Shown here: positions 7,995 to 17,569 of the stretch, one piece after another
Layout: the number at the start of each line of letters is the position of its first letter
How positions within the stretch are numbered: position 1 is the stretch's first letter
NCBI GenBank assembly: GCA_020029625.1
Contig: JAIBJP010000012.1
Span: 1-25,115 of the forward strand
Source of the DNA: Actinomycetota bacterium
Lineage (GTDB): Bacteria > Actinomycetota > Thermoleophilia > Gaiellales > Gaiellaceae
Direction: 5' to 3'
DNA: 25,115 nucleotides
The notes under the pieces: generated by a model
What the model saw: the letters and a program-made list of their open reading frames with translations, nothing else
What the model was told of the DNA's origin: nothing
The model's database searches: none
Program-made: the position numbers and the translations under genes

Positions 7995-8179
7995 GCGAGC
8001 GCGAGCAGGAGCCCGCCGCACGCCTGGAGCAGCTCCTGAAGCGCCTGGAGGAGGCCCGCGCGCGCCTCGAGGTGACCGACGACCCGGAGCAGGCCGTCGA
8101 GGTTCTCCGCGAGCTGGCGGAAGTGGCGAAGGAGGTGCAAGCCGAGATCGAGCGCGCCCGCCGCGAGGAGGGCTCGTGA
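7991..8179 (+). CDS. Small coiled-coil protein, possible exodeoxyribonuclease VII small subunit-like
   Basis: A 62-residue ORF starting at TTG 7991 (TTGA overlap with nusB) and ending in a GTGA overlap with the prenyl synthase gene, so both junctions support translation. It is almost all helix-forming and charged, with Leu/Ala heptad spacing (RLEQLLKRLEEARARLE, then AVEVLRELAEVAKEV). XseB is a short helical protein with the pattern LE.IV..LE....LEE, and xseB sits just before ispA in many bacteria, so position and shape suggest an XseB relative. The match is weak, the length is short (XseB is usually about 70-80), and no xseA is present in the window. A different helical protein is possible. 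Confidence 0.6.
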   Translation: MSEREQEPAARLEQLLKRLEEARARLEVTDDPEQAVEVLRELAEVAKEVQAEIERARREEGS

Positions 8180-9015
8180 GATCGGTCGAGGAGCTGCGCG
8201 CGCTCGTCGAGGACGAGCTCTCCCGGCTTCCCTTCGCCGCGGAGCTCGGCCGCCTCGAGGAGGCCCTGCGCTACTCGCTGCTCGGCGGGGGCAAACGCAT
8301 TCGGCCGGTGCTCTGCCTGGCGACCGGCGAGGCGCTCGGCCACGAGCCGAGAGACTTCCTTCCGGCGGCCTGCTCGCTCGAGCTCGTGCACACCTTCAGC
8401 CTCGTCCACGACGACCTGCCCGCCCTCGACGACGACGACCTGCGCCGCGGACAGCCGAGCGCGCACGTTCGCTTCGGCGAAGGCGTGGCCATCCTGGCCG
8501 GTGACGCCCTCCTCACCGAGGCCTTCCGCCTCGTGCTCGGCTACCCGGCTCCGGACCCGGCTCGCGAGCTCGCGTTCGCGACGATCGGGATGATCGGCGG
8601 GCAATACGTGGACGTGACGACCGATGGCGAACTCGACGCTGAGGCGCTGGCGGAGCTCCATCGGCTCAAGACCGGACGACTCTTGGAGGCCTGTATCGCG
8701 TGCGCGCTGGCCGTTGCGGAGGTCCCGTCGAGCGACTGGGAGGCCTGGCGAGCGTTCGCTCGAGAGCTCGGCCTCCTCTTTCAGATCGTGGACGACATCC
8801 TGGACGCCACCGGCACCGCGGCCGAGTTGGGAAAGACGCCCGGGAAGGACGAAGCGGCAGGCAAGGTCACCTACGTCTCCCTGCACGGCCTGGAGCGGGC
8901 TCGTGAGCTTGCGGACGACGCCAGAAGCCGCGTCAACGAGCGCTTGAACGCGCTCCCCGCGGACACGTCCGTGCTGGCCGAGCTCGTTTCTGCCATCAGG
9001 GAACGGCGCGCCTGA
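8176..9015 (+). CDS. ispA: Short-chain trans-prenyl diphosphate synthase (farnesyl/geranylgeranyl type)
   Basis: Condenses isopentenyl diphosphate with allylic diphosphates to make C15 or C20 prenyl diphosphates for quinones, carotenoids and undecaprenyl carriers. The 279 residues include GGGKRIRP (IPP binding), the first Asp-rich motif DDLPALDDDDLRRG from D79, KTGRLLEA, and the second Asp-rich motif DDILDATG from D206. The first motif has the two-residue insert (DDxxxxD) seen in bacterial farnesyl diphosphate synthases. The residue five before it is Phe (HTFSLVHDD), a bulky side chain that in this family limits product length; that favours C15, but this is inference. It starts at GTG 8176 in a GTGA overlap. 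dxs, often next to ispA, is not here. Confidence 0.92.
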   Translation: MRSVEELRALVEDELSRLPFAAELGRLEEALRYSLLGGGKRIRPVLCLATGEALGHEPRDFLPAACSLELVHTFSLVHDDLPALDDDDLRRGQPSAHVRFGEGVAILAGDALLTEAFRLVLGYPAPDPARELAFATIGMIGGQYVDVTTDGELDAEALAELHRLKTGRLLEACIACALAVAEVPSSDWEAWRAFARELGLLFQIVDDILDATGTAAELGKTPGKDEAAGKVTYVSLHGLERARELADDARSRVNERLNALPADTSVLAELVSAIRERRA

Positions 9016-9020
9016 AGCGG

Positions 9021-9026
9021 TACATT
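9021..9026 (+). promoter_or_regulatory. Candidate -10 box of a leaderless tlyA promoter
   Basis: TACATT lies 6 bases before ATG 9033 of tlyA in the 17-base gap after the prenyl synthase. No Shine-Dalgarno is present. The spacing suggests transcription starting at the ATG. Confidence 0.4.
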
Positions 9027-9032
9027 CCTTGA

Positions 9033-9752
9033 ATGAAGAAGCGGCTGGACGTGCTGCTCGTCGAGCGCGGCCTGGCCGAGACTCGCTCGCAGGCTCAGGC
9101 GCTGGTCCTGGCCGGTCGCGTGCCCGGACACACCAAGGCCGGAGAGCAGGTGGACGACGCCGCCGAGCTCGAGGTGGAAGCAGGCCCGCGTTTCGTCTCC
9201 CGCGGCGGCGAGAAGCTCGCACTGGCGCTCGCCGAGCTCGAGATCGACGTCACCGGCGACGACGTTCTGGACGTCGGAGCCTCGACGGGCGGCTTCACGG
9301 ACTGCCTTCTGCAGGCCGGCGCGGCGCGGGTGATCGCCCTCGACGTGGGCTACGGCCAGCTCCACCCGCGGCTTCGCTCGGATCCGCGCGTAACGGTCCT
9401 CGAACGGAGGAACGTCCGCGAGCTCGACTGTCGCGAGCTGCCGTTCAGGCCCAGTTTCGTGACCGCCGACGTGTCCTTCATCTCACTGGCGAAAGCCCTT
9501 CCGCCGGCGCTGGAATGCGCGGCCCACGGGTGGCGCGCGCTCGTCCTGGTGAAGCCGCAGTTCGAGGCAGGGCGGGCCGACGTGGGCAAGGGAGGCGTGG
9601 TTCGGGACCTCGAAGTGCGGCGACGGGTACTCGACGCGGTCTCCGCGCAGGTGCCAAAGTGGGGCGGGCGGCTCCAAGGAGTCGTCGAATCGGGCCTCCC
9701 AGGACCGAAAGGAAACCGTGAGTTCTTCCTCTACCTCGCCGCGGCCGAGTAG
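9033..9752 (+). CDS. tlyA: TlyA family rRNA 2'-O-methyltransferase / hemolysin-like protein
   Basis: In mycobacteria TlyA methylates riboses in 16S and 23S rRNA, which creates the capreomycin-sensitive ribosome. The 239 residues hold an N-terminal S4 RNA-binding domain (about 1-60, with RLDVLLVERGLAETRSQAQ), the family signature FVSRGGEKL (54-62), and an FtsJ-type Rossmann methyltransferase with the SAM loop DVGASTGGFTD (80-90), ALDVGYGQL, TADVSFISL and LVKPQFEAGR. The Lys and Asp positions of the methyltransferase active site appear to be kept (K61 in GGEK, the Asp of TADVSF, the Lys of VKPQFE). The start is ATG 9033. It is the first gene of the tlyA-nadK-recN-steA run also known from Mycobacterium. 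Confidence 0.94.
   Translation: MKKRLDVLLVERGLAETRSQAQALVLAGRVPGHTKAGEQVDDAAELEVEAGPRFVSRGGEKLALALAELEIDVTGDDVLDVGASTGGFTDCLLQAGAARVIALDVGYGQLHPRLRSDPRVTVLERRNVRELDCRELPFRPSFVTADVSFISLAKALPPALECAAHGWRALVLVKPQFEAGRADVGKGGVVRDLEVRRRVLDAVSAQVPKWGGRLQGVVESGLPGPKGNREFFLYLAAAE
9708..9713 (+). promoter_or_regulatory. Shine-Dalgarno that decides the nadK start
   Basis: AAAGGA ends 4 bases before GTG 9718, inside the 3' end of tlyA. No other start codon lies in frame before the conserved core of NadK, so this site supports a 35-base overlap of nadK with tlyA. Confidence 0.55.
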
Positions 9753-10542
9753 CCCGGCCCGCCCCGTCTCCCGGGTCGCCGTCTTCTCGGGCGGCCAGCC
9801 GGAGCGGATCGGCGACGGCCTCGAACGGGCCGAAGCGTGCGCTCGCTCGGCCGGCGTGGAGGTCGTTCCGACGGTTGAGGACGACGCAGACCTCGTCGTC
9901 GTGCTCGGTGGCGACGGCACGATGCTCCGCGCGCTGCGGGCGACTCTCGGCTCAGGAACGCCTGTGTTCGGCGTCAAGTTCGGGCGCGTGGGGTTCCTCA
10001 CGAGCGCCGACGCGAGCCGGCTGGAAGAGGCCCTGCCGCGCGTGTTCTCGGGCGACTATCGCGTGGTCGAGCTCTGGACGCTCACCGCGCGGACCGGAGG
10101 CGGATCCCATTCTGCGGTGAATGACGTCGTCGTGACGAGCTCACGGCCGGGTCGCATGGTCGAGCTCGGCTGGGAGATCGGCGGGGAGGAGCTCGAGGCG
10201 CAGCCGTGCGATGGGATGATCTGCTGCACGCCTTCCGGGTCGACCGCCTACAACCTTTCGAACGGCGGCCCCGTGATGATGTGGGGTCTCGAGGCGATGG
10301 CGATCACATTCGTCGCGCCGCACTCGCTGCACGCGCGTCCGTTGGTCGTCCCGCGCGGGCCGGATCTCACGGTCACGAACCAGACCGCTGAGCACGCCGT
10401 CACCGTGCTGGTCGACGGGAACGCCGTCGGCGAGCTCGGATCGGGGGACTCGCTTTCGGTCGGCATCGGCGACGACACCTCGCTGCTGGCCGTCCTGCCG
10501 GAGATCACCTTCTTCACCCGCTACCACGACGTTTTCCCCTAG
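9718..10542 (+). CDS. nadK: NAD kinase
   Basis: Phosphorylates NAD to NADP with ATP or polyphosphate. The 274 residues show the catalytic loop GGDGTML (64-70, with Asp66), the FGVKFGRVGFLT segment, the VNDVVVT motif (the Asp variant of the family NE/D motif) and the diagnostic DGMICCTPSGSTAYNLSNGG, which binds NAD. The first 17 residues are Ser/Pro-rich and unconserved. They are encoded in the overlap with tlyA, which is 35 bases if GTG 9718 is right; the AAAGGA ribosome site just upstream supports that start. Its stop overlaps the GTG of recN by one base. Confidence 0.94.
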   Translation: MSSSSTSPRPSSPARPVSRVAVFSGGQPERIGDGLERAEACARSAGVEVVPTVEDDADLVVVLGGDGTMLRALRATLGSGTPVFGVKFGRVGFLTSADASRLEEALPRVFSGDYRVVELWTLTARTGGGSHSAVNDVVVTSSRPGRMVELGWEIGGEELEAQPCDGMICCTPSGSTAYNLSNGGPVMMWGLEAMAITFVAPHSLHARPLVVPRGPDLTVTNQTAEHAVTVLVDGNAVGELGSGDSLSVGIGDDTSLLAVLPEITFFTRYHDVFP

Positions 10543-12191
10543 TGCTGCGCCGTCTTCGCATCGAGAACTTCGTCCTCATCCGCGAGGCCGACCTCCCGTT
10601 CGGTCCGGGGCTGAACGCGGTCACGGGCGAGACCGGCGCGGGCAAGACGATCCTCGCCCAGGCGATCGGCCTCCTCCTCGGCGCTCCCGGGGACGCGGGC
10701 TACCTCGGCCCGGGAGCCGAAGAGGCGTACGTGGAGGCGGAGCTCGACCTACCGGATGAGCTTCTCCAGGAAGAGGGCCTCGAGGCGATTGCCGAACTTC
10801 GGCCCGAGGGCGAGGAGGGTCTCGTAGCTGCCCGGCGCGTGTTCGGCGACGGGCGCACCCGGGCCTACGCCTGGGGTCGAGCCGTCCCGCGCGAGGATCT
10901 CGCCGCGCTCGTCGAGCGGCTGCTCGCCATGTCCGGGCAGTTCGAGCAGCGCCGGGTCGCGCGGCCGTCGTTTCAGCTCGACGTTCTCGACGCCTACATC
11001 GGCGAGGACCACCTTCGTCACCGCGCCGATCACTCTCGCGCCTGGCGAGAGCTCGTGGCCGCACAGCGCCGTCGGGACGAGCTCGCCCACGCCGAGGCCG
11101 GTCGCGCCGAGCGGCTGGTCGAGCTGCAGGAGCTGGTCGACCGCACGAACGGTCTCGAGCCGGACGGGGAGGAGCGTCTCCGCGCGGAGCGGCAACGCCT
11201 GCTGCATGTCACGGAGCTTGCCGAAGCCGCTGCGGCTGCCGGCGAGGCGCTCGCGCCCGAGGTTGAGCAGAAGGAAGGAGCAGGCGAGCTGGTGGCCCAG
11301 GCCGCGGCGCGGCTCGCCCCCGTGTCGGCCCTCGCGCCCGAGCTAGCGGAGGCCTACGGGGAGCTCGGTGAGGCCGAGGTGCGCATCCGGGAGGTGGCCG
11401 CCTCGCTGCGTGGCTTCCTGACTTCGCTCGAGGCGGAGCCCAGGCGCCTCGAGGAGGTCGAGTCCGAGCTAGAGCGCATCGCGGACGCCCGCCGCCGCTT
11501 CCAGGCCGCGAGCTACGAGGAGCTGCTCTCCCGCGCGGCAGCGGCGCAGGTGGAGCTGGAGGCGGTCGAGGCGGGTGTCGACCCGCTCGAGGCCGCCGAG
11601 CGGCAGGTGGAGGCCGCCGAGGCGCGCGCAGAGGAGCTCGGGGTGGAGCTTTCCCGCGCGCGCCGGGATGCTGCAGGCGCCTTTTCCGAAGCTGTGGCCG
11701 CGGAGCTGCAAGGGCTGGGGATGGGGGACGGAGAGTTTCGCGCCGACGTCTCGGAGCGCGAGCCGGGACCGCGCGGACGCGACGAGGTCGCGTTTCTCAT
11801 CCGGCCGAATCCGGGACTTCCTTTCGCGCCCGTCGCGGAGACGGCTTCGGGGGGAGAGCTCTCGCGCGTCGCCCTCGCGCTCCGGGCGGTCGCCCATGCC
11901 GGCGCCGGGGAGCCGACGGTCGTGTTCGACGAGATCGACGCGGGCATCGGTGGGCGCACGGCGCACGCGGTCGCAGACGCGCTCGGACGCCTCGCGGAGA
12001 GGGCACAGATCCTCACGATCACGCACCTGCCGCAGATCGCGAGCGCCGCGGAGATCCATTTTCGGGTCGAGAAGGTGCCCGGCGACCCCACGCACACCCG
12101 GATCGAGCGTCTTTCGGAACCCGAGCGCAGGGATGAGGTTGAGCGGATGCTCGGCGGTGCCGAGTTCCTCGAGAAGGTGGCCCAGCAATGA
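10542..12191 (+). CDS. recN: DNA repair protein RecN (SMC-like ATPase)
   Basis: SMC-family ATPase that acts at DNA double-strand breaks and promotes cohesion and recombination. The 549 residues match the family: an N-terminal ABC half with Walker A GETGAGKT (29-36); a central Ala/Glu/Arg-rich coiled coil from about 150 to 385 with repeated LEAVEA and AEARAEEL stretches; and a C-terminal half with the ABC signature SGGELS from S436 and Walker B VVFDEIDAGIGG (D463, E464), followed by the ITHLPQIAS switch His. The start is GTG 10542, sharing one base with the nadK stop, and the stop overlaps the steA ATG. I see no SOS box in the bases just upstream, which lie inside nadK. Confidence 0.95.
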   Translation: MLRRLRIENFVLIREADLPFGPGLNAVTGETGAGKTILAQAIGLLLGAPGDAGYLGPGAEEAYVEAELDLPDELLQEEGLEAIAELRPEGEEGLVAARRVFGDGRTRAYAWGRAVPREDLAALVERLLAMSGQFEQRRVARPSFQLDVLDAYIGEDHLRHRADHSRAWRELVAAQRRRDELAHAEAGRAERLVELQELVDRTNGLEPDGEERLRAERQRLLHVTELAEAAAAAGEALAPEVEQKEGAGELVAQAAARLAPVSALAPELAEAYGELGEAEVRIREVAASLRGFLTSLEAEPRRLEEVESELERIADARRRFQAASYEELLSRAAAAQVELEAVEAGVDPLEAAERQVEAAEARAEELGVELSRARRDAAGAFSEAVAAELQGLGMGDGEFRADVSEREPGPRGRDEVAFLIRPNPGLPFAPVAETASGGELSRVALALRAVAHAGAGEPTVVFDEIDAGIGGRTAHAVADALGRLAERAQILTITHLPQIASAAEIHFRVEKVPGDPTHTRIERLSEPERRDEVERMLGGAEFLEKVAQQ

Positions 12192-13318
12192 GCTTCGTCG
12201 AGTTTTCGGGAGTCGCCCGCCTCGACCGGCGCACCAAGCGCCTGGTCAAGCGCCTCGGCCCGGACGACATCGCAATCATCGACCACCGCGACATCGACCG
12301 GGCCTCGGCCGAGGAGCTGCTCGAGAGCCGCGTCCGCGTCGTCTTCAACATCTCTCCGTCCGTCACCGGCCGCTTCCCGAACGTCGGGCCGCTTGCGCTC
12401 GTCCGGGGCGGCGTCCGCCTGATCGACTGCCCCGGCGCCGAGCTGTTCGAGGACGTGAAGGAGGGCGAGTCCCTCGTGGTCCGGGGTGCGGGCCTCTTCC
12501 GGAACGGCACGAGGCTGGCCGCCGGCCATGTCCACACGGAGGACGGGCTCGAGCGAGCGCTGGCCGAGCAGCGGGCGCGCGTCACGGACGCTCTGGAGAG
12601 CTTCGCCGAAAACACGCTCCACCACGTTCGCGACGAGAGCAAGCTGCTCTCCGAGGGAGTCCAGGTTCCGCAGCTGAAGACGAGCTTCCGCGACCGTCAC
12701 GCTCTCGTGGTGGCCAGGGCGCCCGAGGCCAAGCGCGACCTACGCATCGTTCGTTCCTATATCCGCGAGTTCAAGCCGATCCTGATCGGAGTGGACGGAG
12801 GCGCCGACCGGCTGCTGGAGGCGGGCTACAGCCCTGACGTCGTCGTCGGAGACATGGACTCCGTCTCGGACGAAGCGCTCCGCTCGGGCGCGGAGATCGT
12901 CGTCCACGCGTACCCGGGAGGGCGGGCACCCGGTCGGGAGCGCGTCGACCGCCTCGGCCTTCCTTCGGCTCTCCTGCCGGCACCCGGCATGAGCGAGGAC
13001 GTCGCCATCCTGCTCGCCTACGAGAAAGGAGCGGAGCTGATCGTGGCGGTGGGGACGCGCTTCAACCTGACCGAGTTCCTCGAACGTGATCGCGCGGGAA
13101 TGTCCTCGACCTTCCTTACGCGCCTAAAAGTCGGCGACATCCTGGTCGACGCCCGCGGCGTCTCCCGCCTGTTCCGGGCGCGGGCGGGAGTTGGTCCGCT
13201 GCTCGCGTTCGCCGGCGCGGGGCTCGCAGCGATCGTCGCAGCCGTCGCGGTGTCCTCGGACCTGCAGCGCTTCCTCTCGCTTGTCGTCGAGCGGGCCCAG
13301 TCGGTTCTCGGGCTCTAG
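12188..13318 (+). CDS. steA: SteA-like cytokinetic ring protein with thiamine pyrophosphokinase-like fold
   Basis: In Corynebacterium SteA acts with the membrane protein SteB in daughter-cell separation (the RipC-FtsEX pathway). The 376 residues have an N-terminal domain (about 1-190) typical of this family, a middle domain resembling thiamine pyrophosphokinase catalytic parts (GVDGGADRLLEAG with D203, VVVGDMDSVSD with D222/D224), and one C-terminal membrane segment at about 335-357 followed by a short amphipathic tail. The ATG overlaps the recN stop (ATGA). Gene order recN-steA-steB-pyrG is the same as Rv1696-Rv1699 in M. tuberculosis, which supports the name. The function is known only in Corynebacteriales; here it is by homology and context. 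Confidence 0.87.
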   Translation: MSFVEFSGVARLDRRTKRLVKRLGPDDIAIIDHRDIDRASAEELLESRVRVVFNISPSVTGRFPNVGPLALVRGGVRLIDCPGAELFEDVKEGESLVVRGAGLFRNGTRLAAGHVHTEDGLERALAEQRARVTDALESFAENTLHHVRDESKLLSEGVQVPQLKTSFRDRHALVVARAPEAKRDLRIVRSYIREFKPILIGVDGGADRLLEAGYSPDVVVGDMDSVSDEALRSGAEIVVHAYPGGRAPGRERVDRLGLPSALLPAPGMSEDVAILLAYEKGAELIVAVGTRFNLTEFLERDRAGMSSTFLTRLKVGDILVDARGVSRLFRARAGVGPLLAFAGAGLAAIVAAVAVSSDLQRFLSLVVERAQSVLGL

Positions 13319-13319
13319 C

Positions 13320-13742
13320 GTGATCACGGCAGCCCGCGTGCTCCTCGCGTCCCGCGAAGACGTCTGGGCGATCGTCGCGGAGCCGTACCACTTGCCAGAC
13401 TGGTGGCCCGCGTACACAGGCGTGGAGCCGGACCGCCGTGGGCTCGTCGAGGGCGCGCGCTGGACGGTGCTCCGCAGCCGCACACCCGGGTTCCTGCGCA
13501 AGCCCCGCGGGAAGGGGTTGATCATCATTCAGCGCGTTTCTCCCGGTGAGGAGCTGGCCTGGCTCGACCTGTCACAGAACGTCGTGGCCGGCCTCAGGCT
13601 CGAAGACGAGGGGCGAGGGACCCGGGCGACGGCGTTCGTCGACGGACCGGTCTGGCGGCTGCTCGCCGAGGGGGCGAGAGGGCTGCCGCGCCTCGCCGTC
13701 GCCCGGCTGTACGACCTCTGCCAGACTGCTTCCGCTCTTTAA
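13320..13742 (+). CDS. SRPBCC (polyketide cyclase/START-like) family protein
   Basis: A 140-residue protein starting at GTG 13320, one base after the steA stop. The N-terminal pattern ITAARVLLASREDVWAIVAEPYHLPDWWPAYTGV is typical of SRPBCC proteins: a first strand, a helix with VWA...P.H.PDWWP, then strands with a basic segment (LRSRTPGFLRKPRGKG). The C-terminal part has the expected long helix (LLAEGARGLPRLAVARLYDL). Such proteins bind hydrophobic ligands or act as cyclases; the ligand here cannot be read from sequence. I know of no such gene between steA and steB in Mycobacterium, so this is an extra member of the cassette. Weaker start options exist upstream inside steA, but the N-terminal homology begins here. 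Confidence 0.75.
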   Translation: MITAARVLLASREDVWAIVAEPYHLPDWWPAYTGVEPDRRGLVEGARWTVLRSRTPGFLRKPRGKGLIIIQRVSPGEELAWLDLSQNVVAGLRLEDEGRGTRATAFVDGPVWRLLAEGARGLPRLAVARLYDLCQTASAL

Positions 13743-13753
13743 ACGCCCCGCAA

Positions 13754-14674
13754 ATGTTCGACTTCCGCTACCACCTGGTCTCTCTTGCCGCGGTCTTCAT
13801 CGCGCTCGCCGTGGGCATCCTCCTGGGCGCCGCCATCTCCGGGAAGCTCGGGGATGCCGAGAACGCGCTCATGAAGGACCGGGTCAAGTCCATGAGCGAC
13901 CAGCTCGCGCAGGAACGGGCGCGGTCGGACATCATCGAGGGCCGTAGCGAGGCCGCGCAGGAGCTGCTCGCCGACGCCTACCCGGCCCTGATGGCGAACC
14001 GGCTTGAAGGCAAGGGCTTCGCAGTGCTCTTCCTCGGCCCGGTGGACGGCAGTGTCCGCTCCGCGTTGGAGCGTGCGCTTGCCGACGCGGACGCGGGCAG
14101 CCCCGTTCGCTTGGTGGCGCTCGACAGCCCCGTCGACCCTCAGGAGCTCGACTCTGCGCTCCAGGGAGACGAGCTGCTGGCGCAGTACGCCGAGGGAGGG
14201 GATGACTTCGGAGCGCTCGGGGAGGCCCTGGGCCGCGATCTGATCGAAGGAGCCGGGACGCCGCTCTGGACCGCGCTCTCGAGCAGGCTGATCGAGGAGC
14301 GCTCCGGGACGACCTCCACTCCGGTGGACGGCGCGATCGTCGTCCAGACGTGGCACGAGCCGGAGTCGCCGGGCGACGCCGACCAGCAGAGCCGCACGCG
14401 CGCGACAGAATCACTCTTCGAGGGTCTCATGCGCGGGCTCGAGGGCACGAGCTTGCCGGTGGTCGGGGTCCAGACCACGGGCGCGGAGGGCGATCTCGCG
14501 CTCTTCCGGCAGCAAGGCGTCTCGAGCGTCGACGACGTCGACACACTGGCCGGCCGGCTCGCGCTCGCGCTCCTCCTCCAGGGCGCACAGCCGGGCCACT
14601 ACGGCGTCAAGGACTCGGCCACCGACGGAGTCGCGCCGCCGATCGAGCCCGTCACGACGACCACCGGTGGATAG
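13754..14674 (+). CDS. mctB: SteB/MctB family membrane-anchored coiled-coil protein (annotated copper transporter)
   Basis: The family includes M. tuberculosis MctB (Rv1698), linked to copper resistance, and Corynebacterium SteB, which works with SteA in cell separation. The 306 residues start with the family signature FDFRYHLVSLAAVFIALAVG, a single membrane segment at about 8-28. This is followed by a coiled coil (about 30-70) and a large extracytoplasmic domain ending in a Thr-rich tail. ATG 13754 follows the SRPBCC stop by 11 bases. A possible -10-like TTTAAACG lies just upstream but fits TANNNT poorly. Its neighbour steA supports the SteB role; nothing in the protein, such as a Cys or His cluster, points to copper binding. 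Confidence 0.86.
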   Translation: MFDFRYHLVSLAAVFIALAVGILLGAAISGKLGDAENALMKDRVKSMSDQLAQERARSDIIEGRSEAAQELLADAYPALMANRLEGKGFAVLFLGPVDGSVRSALERALADADAGSPVRLVALDSPVDPQELDSALQGDELLAQYAEGGDDFGALGEALGRDLIEGAGTPLWTALSSRLIEERSGTTSTPVDGAIVVQTWHEPESPGDADQQSRTRATESLFEGLMRGLEGTSLPVVGVQTTGAEGDLALFRQQGVSSVDDVDTLAGRLALALLLQGAQPGHYGVKDSATDGVAPPIEPVTTTTGG

Positions 14675-15886
14675 CCGGCCCGAGCCCGAACCGCCCACGA
14701 TTCTCGTCGCCGCCCGCGACGAGGCCGACCGGATCGCGAAGACGATCGCGGCTCTGCGGCGGGACTTCCCGCAGTCCGGGATCATTGTCGTCGACGGGGG
14801 CTCGACGGACGCGACCGCCGAGCGCGCGGAGAAAGCGGGCGCGGTCGTCATCCGCTTCGGGCGCCGAGGGAAAGGCGAGGCGCTGTCCGCGGGGGAACGG
14901 GCAGCGTCGCCCGGCCCTCTGCTCCTCTGCGATGGTGATCTGAACGGCTCCCTCGCGCCCCTTGCTCGGGGCGGTGCCGATCTCGTCGTCGCCGCGTTCA
15001 CACGGAGAAGCGGAGGAGGCTTTGGAGTCGCCAAGCGAGTCGCGCGGAAGCTGATCCGCCTGCGCACCGGCTTCGTCGCCCGAGAGCCCCTCTCCGGCCA
15101 GCGTCGCCTGAGCGCACGTGCCCGCGGGGCCGCCTTCCCACTCGCGCCCGGGTTCGGGTGCGAGCTGCGGATGACCATCGACGTGGTGCGCGCAGGCCTG
15201 GCGGTCGAGGAGATCGACGTCGACCTCGAGCATCGCGAGACCGGGCGCGACCTCGCGGGCTTCGCGCATCGCGGCAGCCAGCTCATCGACACGCTGCTCG
15301 CCGTTGGGCCTCTGGCGCTCAACCACCGCGGCCTGCGGCTTCCGCTCGTGGGGTGGGTGGTGGGCGTCCGCCGTGACGCGGCGGTCGGCGCCGTCGCGGC
15401 CCTCGGCCTGGCCGACGATCTTTGGAGCGGGGAGGAACGGGGGATCCGTGCCCATCTCGCCGCGCGGCGTACGACCGGGGTTCTCAAGCTCGCCGGGATC
15501 CCGCTCGTCGGCCTCGCGGCGACCCGCTCCCTCTCGGGCGGCCTCCTCGTGGCCGGCTGCGCCAACTTCGTGAACCAGCTGGACACGAAGCCGGGGCGCG
15601 CAGTGAAGGCCTATCTTGTCGGCGCTTTGGCGCTCGGCGCCCCGCTGGGAGCCGCCGTCCTGCTGGGCCCCTACGATCTGCGCGAACGCGTGATGCTTGG
15701 CGACGCCGGATCGAACGCGCTGGGGGCCCTGCTAGGCTTGAAGTCCGTGGAGAGGCTCCACGGATGGGGTCGGTGGGCGGCTGTTGCGGCGGTCGCCGGT
15801 CTCAACGTCCTTGGGGAGCGCCGTTCGCTCGGCGAGCTGATCGAACGAACGCCGTTTCTGTGCGAGCTCGACGCGTGGGGGAGACC

Positions 15887-15890
<4 letters not shown>
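14667..15890 (+). CDS. Fusion of a GT2 glycosyltransferase and an MraY/WecA-like membrane domain
   Basis: This 407-residue protein has two parts. Residues 1 to about 220 form a GT-A glycosyltransferase: ILVAARDEADRI, VDGGSTDAT, the metal-binding D89-G-D91, LSGQRRLSARA and the acceptor-side HRETGRDLAGFAHRG. Residues from about 225 to 390 are hydrophobic with several membrane segments and carry the marks of polyprenyl-phosphate sugar-1-phosphate transferases: LADDLW (D250/D251), NFVNQLD (N300, N303, D306) and LGDAGSNALG (D346). This half is much shorter than MraY or WecA (about 320-360 residues), so it may lack the N-terminal helices. The start GTG 14667 overlaps the steB stop by 8 bases, and the stop overlaps the pyrG GTG. 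Position beside steA/steB suggests an envelope glycan or lipid-linked sugar role. The substrate is unknown. Confidence 0.75.
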
Positions 15891-17533
<1,643 letters not shown>

Positions 17534-17556
17534 CCGGGCTCGCGGCCGGGCGCGCC

Positions 17557-17562
17557 TAGAAT
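17557..17562 (+). promoter_or_regulatory. Candidate -10 box of a leaderless M20 peptidase promoter
   Basis: TAGAAT lies 7 bases before ATG 17570 in the 36-base gap after pyrG. No Shine-Dalgarno is present between it and the ATG. This would start a new transcription unit covering the peptidase, the DUF3866 gene and perhaps ald. Confidence 0.5.
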
Positions 17563-17569
17563 CGCCCCG

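Noticed and set aside
7780..9222. - strand ORF of 480 codons opposite nusB, the small helical gene, ispA and tlyA
   Set aside because: Antisense to four well supported genes, Arg-rich and without domain signatures.
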